Shown here piece after piece: positions 16,732 to 17,676 of a DNA stretch of 17,676 nt. This DNA is from JBHGBB01 sp041946755 (GTDB lineage: Bacteria; UBP4; UBA4092; JAOAEQ01): the NCBI GenBank assembly GCA_041946755.1, contig JBHGBB010000061.1:1-17676 (forward strand), given 5' to 3'. The translations under genes were made by a program, and so were the position numbers. Every line of letters begins with the position of its first letter. Position 1 is the first letter of the stretch. The notes under the pieces were generated by a model that did not search any database, was not told the DNA's origin, and worked only from the letters and a program-made list of their open reading frames with translations.

Positions 16732-17328
16732 ATGAAGAAGCCGAAAATGATAATCTTGTTTATCATCTTTATCGGATTGGTAGGATTGGCTGCAGGATTC
16801 TTGACCCAGTCAACACCATCCACTTGAGGAGTCGACTGCGGTCCCGGTGGGACTGAACAATGTGCTACCACGGATTCTTCGTCATCATTATCTACTGATA
16901 CTATTACCGGTCAGTTGGTTTGTATAACCTGCAAACTCCAGGAAGAAGACGGGGCGAAATCCGATTGTAAAACCTATGGACATAAATATGGGTTCTGGAC
17001 TGCTGAAGGCAATCTCTGGACTTTGATCCCGAACAATCAGTCGAAAAAACTGATGACCGAAAAATATCTGGGGCAAAAAATCGAAATTGTTGGCAAGAAG
17101 TATTCTCATGTCAGATACATTGAAGTTGAAAGCATTAAGAATATTACCGGAGAAAAAAGGGGATCATCATCTGATTCCGCTAAGAAGCCGGTTCAGCAGT
17201 CGAAATCTGAGAAGACCACCAAATCGAATAAAATTATCTATACCTGTCCGATGCATCCGCAGATTACTTCGGGAAAACCCGGCACTTGCCCGATTTGTGG
17301 AATGAAACTTATTCAAAAACAGTCTTAA
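16732..17328 (+). CDS. Candidate Sec-containing exported metal-binding protein (in-frame TGA)
   Basis: ATG 16732 follows a strong site (AAAGGGAGG, 16713-16721, ten bases away) and encodes a signal/anchor (hydrophobic residues 7-24). Codon 32 is TGA (16825-16827). The same frame then continues without a stop to TAA 17328, 198 residues if TGA is read. The context is STPST-(TGA)-GVDCGPGGTEQC. Residues ~57-137 form a compact domain (LVCITCKLQEEDGAKSDC, YGHKYGFWTAEGNLWTLI, KYLGQKIEIVGK) recalled from small exported proteins of unknown function. A Lys/Ser-rich linker leads to a C-terminal heavy-metal-binding domain (CPMHP 172-176, CPICGMKL 186-193), like that of the adjacent CusB. It lies just after cusA, pointing to periplasmic copper handling. 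If TGA is a real stop, only a 31-residue signal peptide would be made and the rest would be a pseudogene. The only alternative start downstream is a TTG at 16915 without signal or site. Confidence 0.7.
16825..16827 (+). other. In-frame TGA, possible selenocysteine codon (residue 32)
   Basis: A TGA interrupts an otherwise continuous frame just after the signal sequence, four residues before Cys36 (UxxxC spacing). Elsewhere in the window TGA ends genes normally (8288-8290 and 10939-10941), so a genome-wide reassignment of UGA is not the explanation. A change from TGT or TGC would make this Cys, the usual replacement for selenocysteine in homologues. Confidence 0.55.
16839..16855 (+). promoter_or_regulatory. 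Bacterial SECIS-like hairpin downstream of the in-frame TGA
   Basis: CGGTCCC (16839-16845) pairs with GGGACTG (16849-16855), seven pairs including one G-T, around a 3-nt GGU loop (16846-16848). The loop begins 18 bases after the TGA. Known bacterial SECIS elements sit directly after the UGA inside the coding region, with a short upper stem and a G among the first loop bases; this fits. The codons used for the stem (CCC, GGG) are rare beside the CCG and GGA favoured in neighbouring genes, as if structure constrained them. Confidence 0.5.
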
Positions 17329-17389
17329 GGCTTAAGTCCAAAGTCCGAAGTATATAGAAGGTATCTTTGGATTAAGGTGGTGAATTGGT

Positions 17390-17676
17390 ATGAAAACAAT
17401 TATCTATTTAGTAATATCGATTTGTATACTTTCCATGGTTTTTATTGGTTGCGCGAAAAAAGAAGAAGCAAAGAAAAAATTTGTAGAACGTGTTCCTCTT
17501 GAAACTGGTTTAGAACAGTATTTTGTAGATGCGAATGTATATCCGAAACCTTCAGCGATGGATACTACGGCTTCTGCCAAGGATGAAATGGTTACCTGTT
17601 CCTATGACAGCATGAAAATGAAGAAATCGGCGATGCAAGCTTCCATGGAATATAAAGGAAAAACTTTATATTTCTG
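17390..17676 (+). CDS. Lipoprotein with YHS-like metal-binding domain, truncated by window end
   Basis: The frame starts at ATG 17390 with a good site (AAGGTGG, 17374-17380, nine bases away) and is open to the last base, giving 95 residues plus two bases of the next codon. The first 21 residues are a lipoprotein signal ending FIGC, with Cys21 as the probable lipidated residue, followed by a Lys/Glu-rich stretch. From about residue 68 the sequence VTCSYDSMKMKKSAMQ then EYKGKTLYF matches the YHS pattern (Cys-x-M...YKGKTYYFC), a small metal-binding module common in copper-handling proteins. The next codon begins TG; Cys is expected from the family. It follows the metal-binding gene by 61 bases and probably belongs to the same operon. 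The 3' end is outside the window. Confidence 0.75.
   Translation, partial: MKTIIYLVISICILSMVFIGCAKKEEAKKKFVERVPLETGLEQYFVDANVYPKPSAMDTTASAKDEMVTCSYDSMKMKKSAMQASMEYKGKTLYF

Noticed and set aside
16732..17328. Genetic code with UGA read as Trp or Gly instead of a Sec codon
   Set aside because: UGA ends the cystathionine beta-synthase and TolC-family genes at the expected protein ends, within ATGA overlaps, and TGG is used normally for Trp in the same genes.
16915..17328. Independent gene starting at TTG 16915
   Set aside because: There is no ribosome-binding site or signal peptide. The frame is open for 29 codons upstream back to the TGA, and a strong start with a signal sequence lies in the same frame at 16732.

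Overview
The window is chromosomal DNA from a diderm (Gram-negative-type) bacterium of moderate-to-low GC. The lineage cannot be fixed from sequence alone. An outer-membrane TolC-family protein, a beta-barrel-like protein and a CusA/CusB tripartite pump show an outer membrane. Short interspersed palindromes at several gene junctions and genes lacking a Shine-Dalgarno site would fit an uncultivated candidate phylum, but that is inference. UGA acts as a normal stop here: it closes the cystathionine beta-synthase and TolC genes, each inside an ATGA overlap with the next start. All confident genes lie on the + strand.

Layout. (1) 1-1144: a HypE-like AIR-synthase-superfamily protein whose 5' end is at or beyond the window edge. 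(2) 1145-2583: a 1.4-kb AT-rich, gene-poor stretch. It holds a strong sigma70-like promoter (1366-1395), a series of six hairpins (1443-1857), a possible 40-codon ORF (1931-2053), a Rho-independent terminator (2091-2133) and a possible 77-codon ORF (2229-2462). Four hairpins share the basal arm GTTGAATT and differ, with compensation, in the apical arm. (3) 2584-3432: an exported outer-membrane-like protein resembling DUF3034. (4) 3513-9435: a sulfur amino acid cluster, metY - metX - metW - cystathionine beta-synthase - cystathionine gamma-lyase/synthase. Together these make homocysteine from homoserine and sulfide and can pass sulfur on to cysteine by reverse transsulfuration. (5) 9688-17676: a copper/silver efflux operon, TolC (CusC-like) - carbamate kinase - CusB with a metal-binding N-terminus and a Met-rich tail - CusA - exported metal-binding protein - YHS-like lipoprotein (cut by the window edge).

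The two observations most worth following are these. First, the exported metal-binding protein at 16732-17328 has a strong ribosome-binding site and a signal sequence, then an in-frame TGA at codon 32, after which the same frame runs on through a CxxC-containing domain and a C-terminal heavy-metal-binding domain. A 7-bp stem with a GGU loop starts 11 bases after the TGA, as expected for a bacterial SECIS element. This is a candidate, apparently unusual, exported selenoprotein in a copper operon; a nonsense mutation or a sequencing error is the main alternative. Second, the promoter-hairpin array-terminator unit at 1366-2133 looks like a structured non-coding RNA or a structured leader, because paralogous hairpins keep pairing while their apical sequences change. 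A carbamate kinase gene translationally coupled inside the efflux operon is a third oddity.
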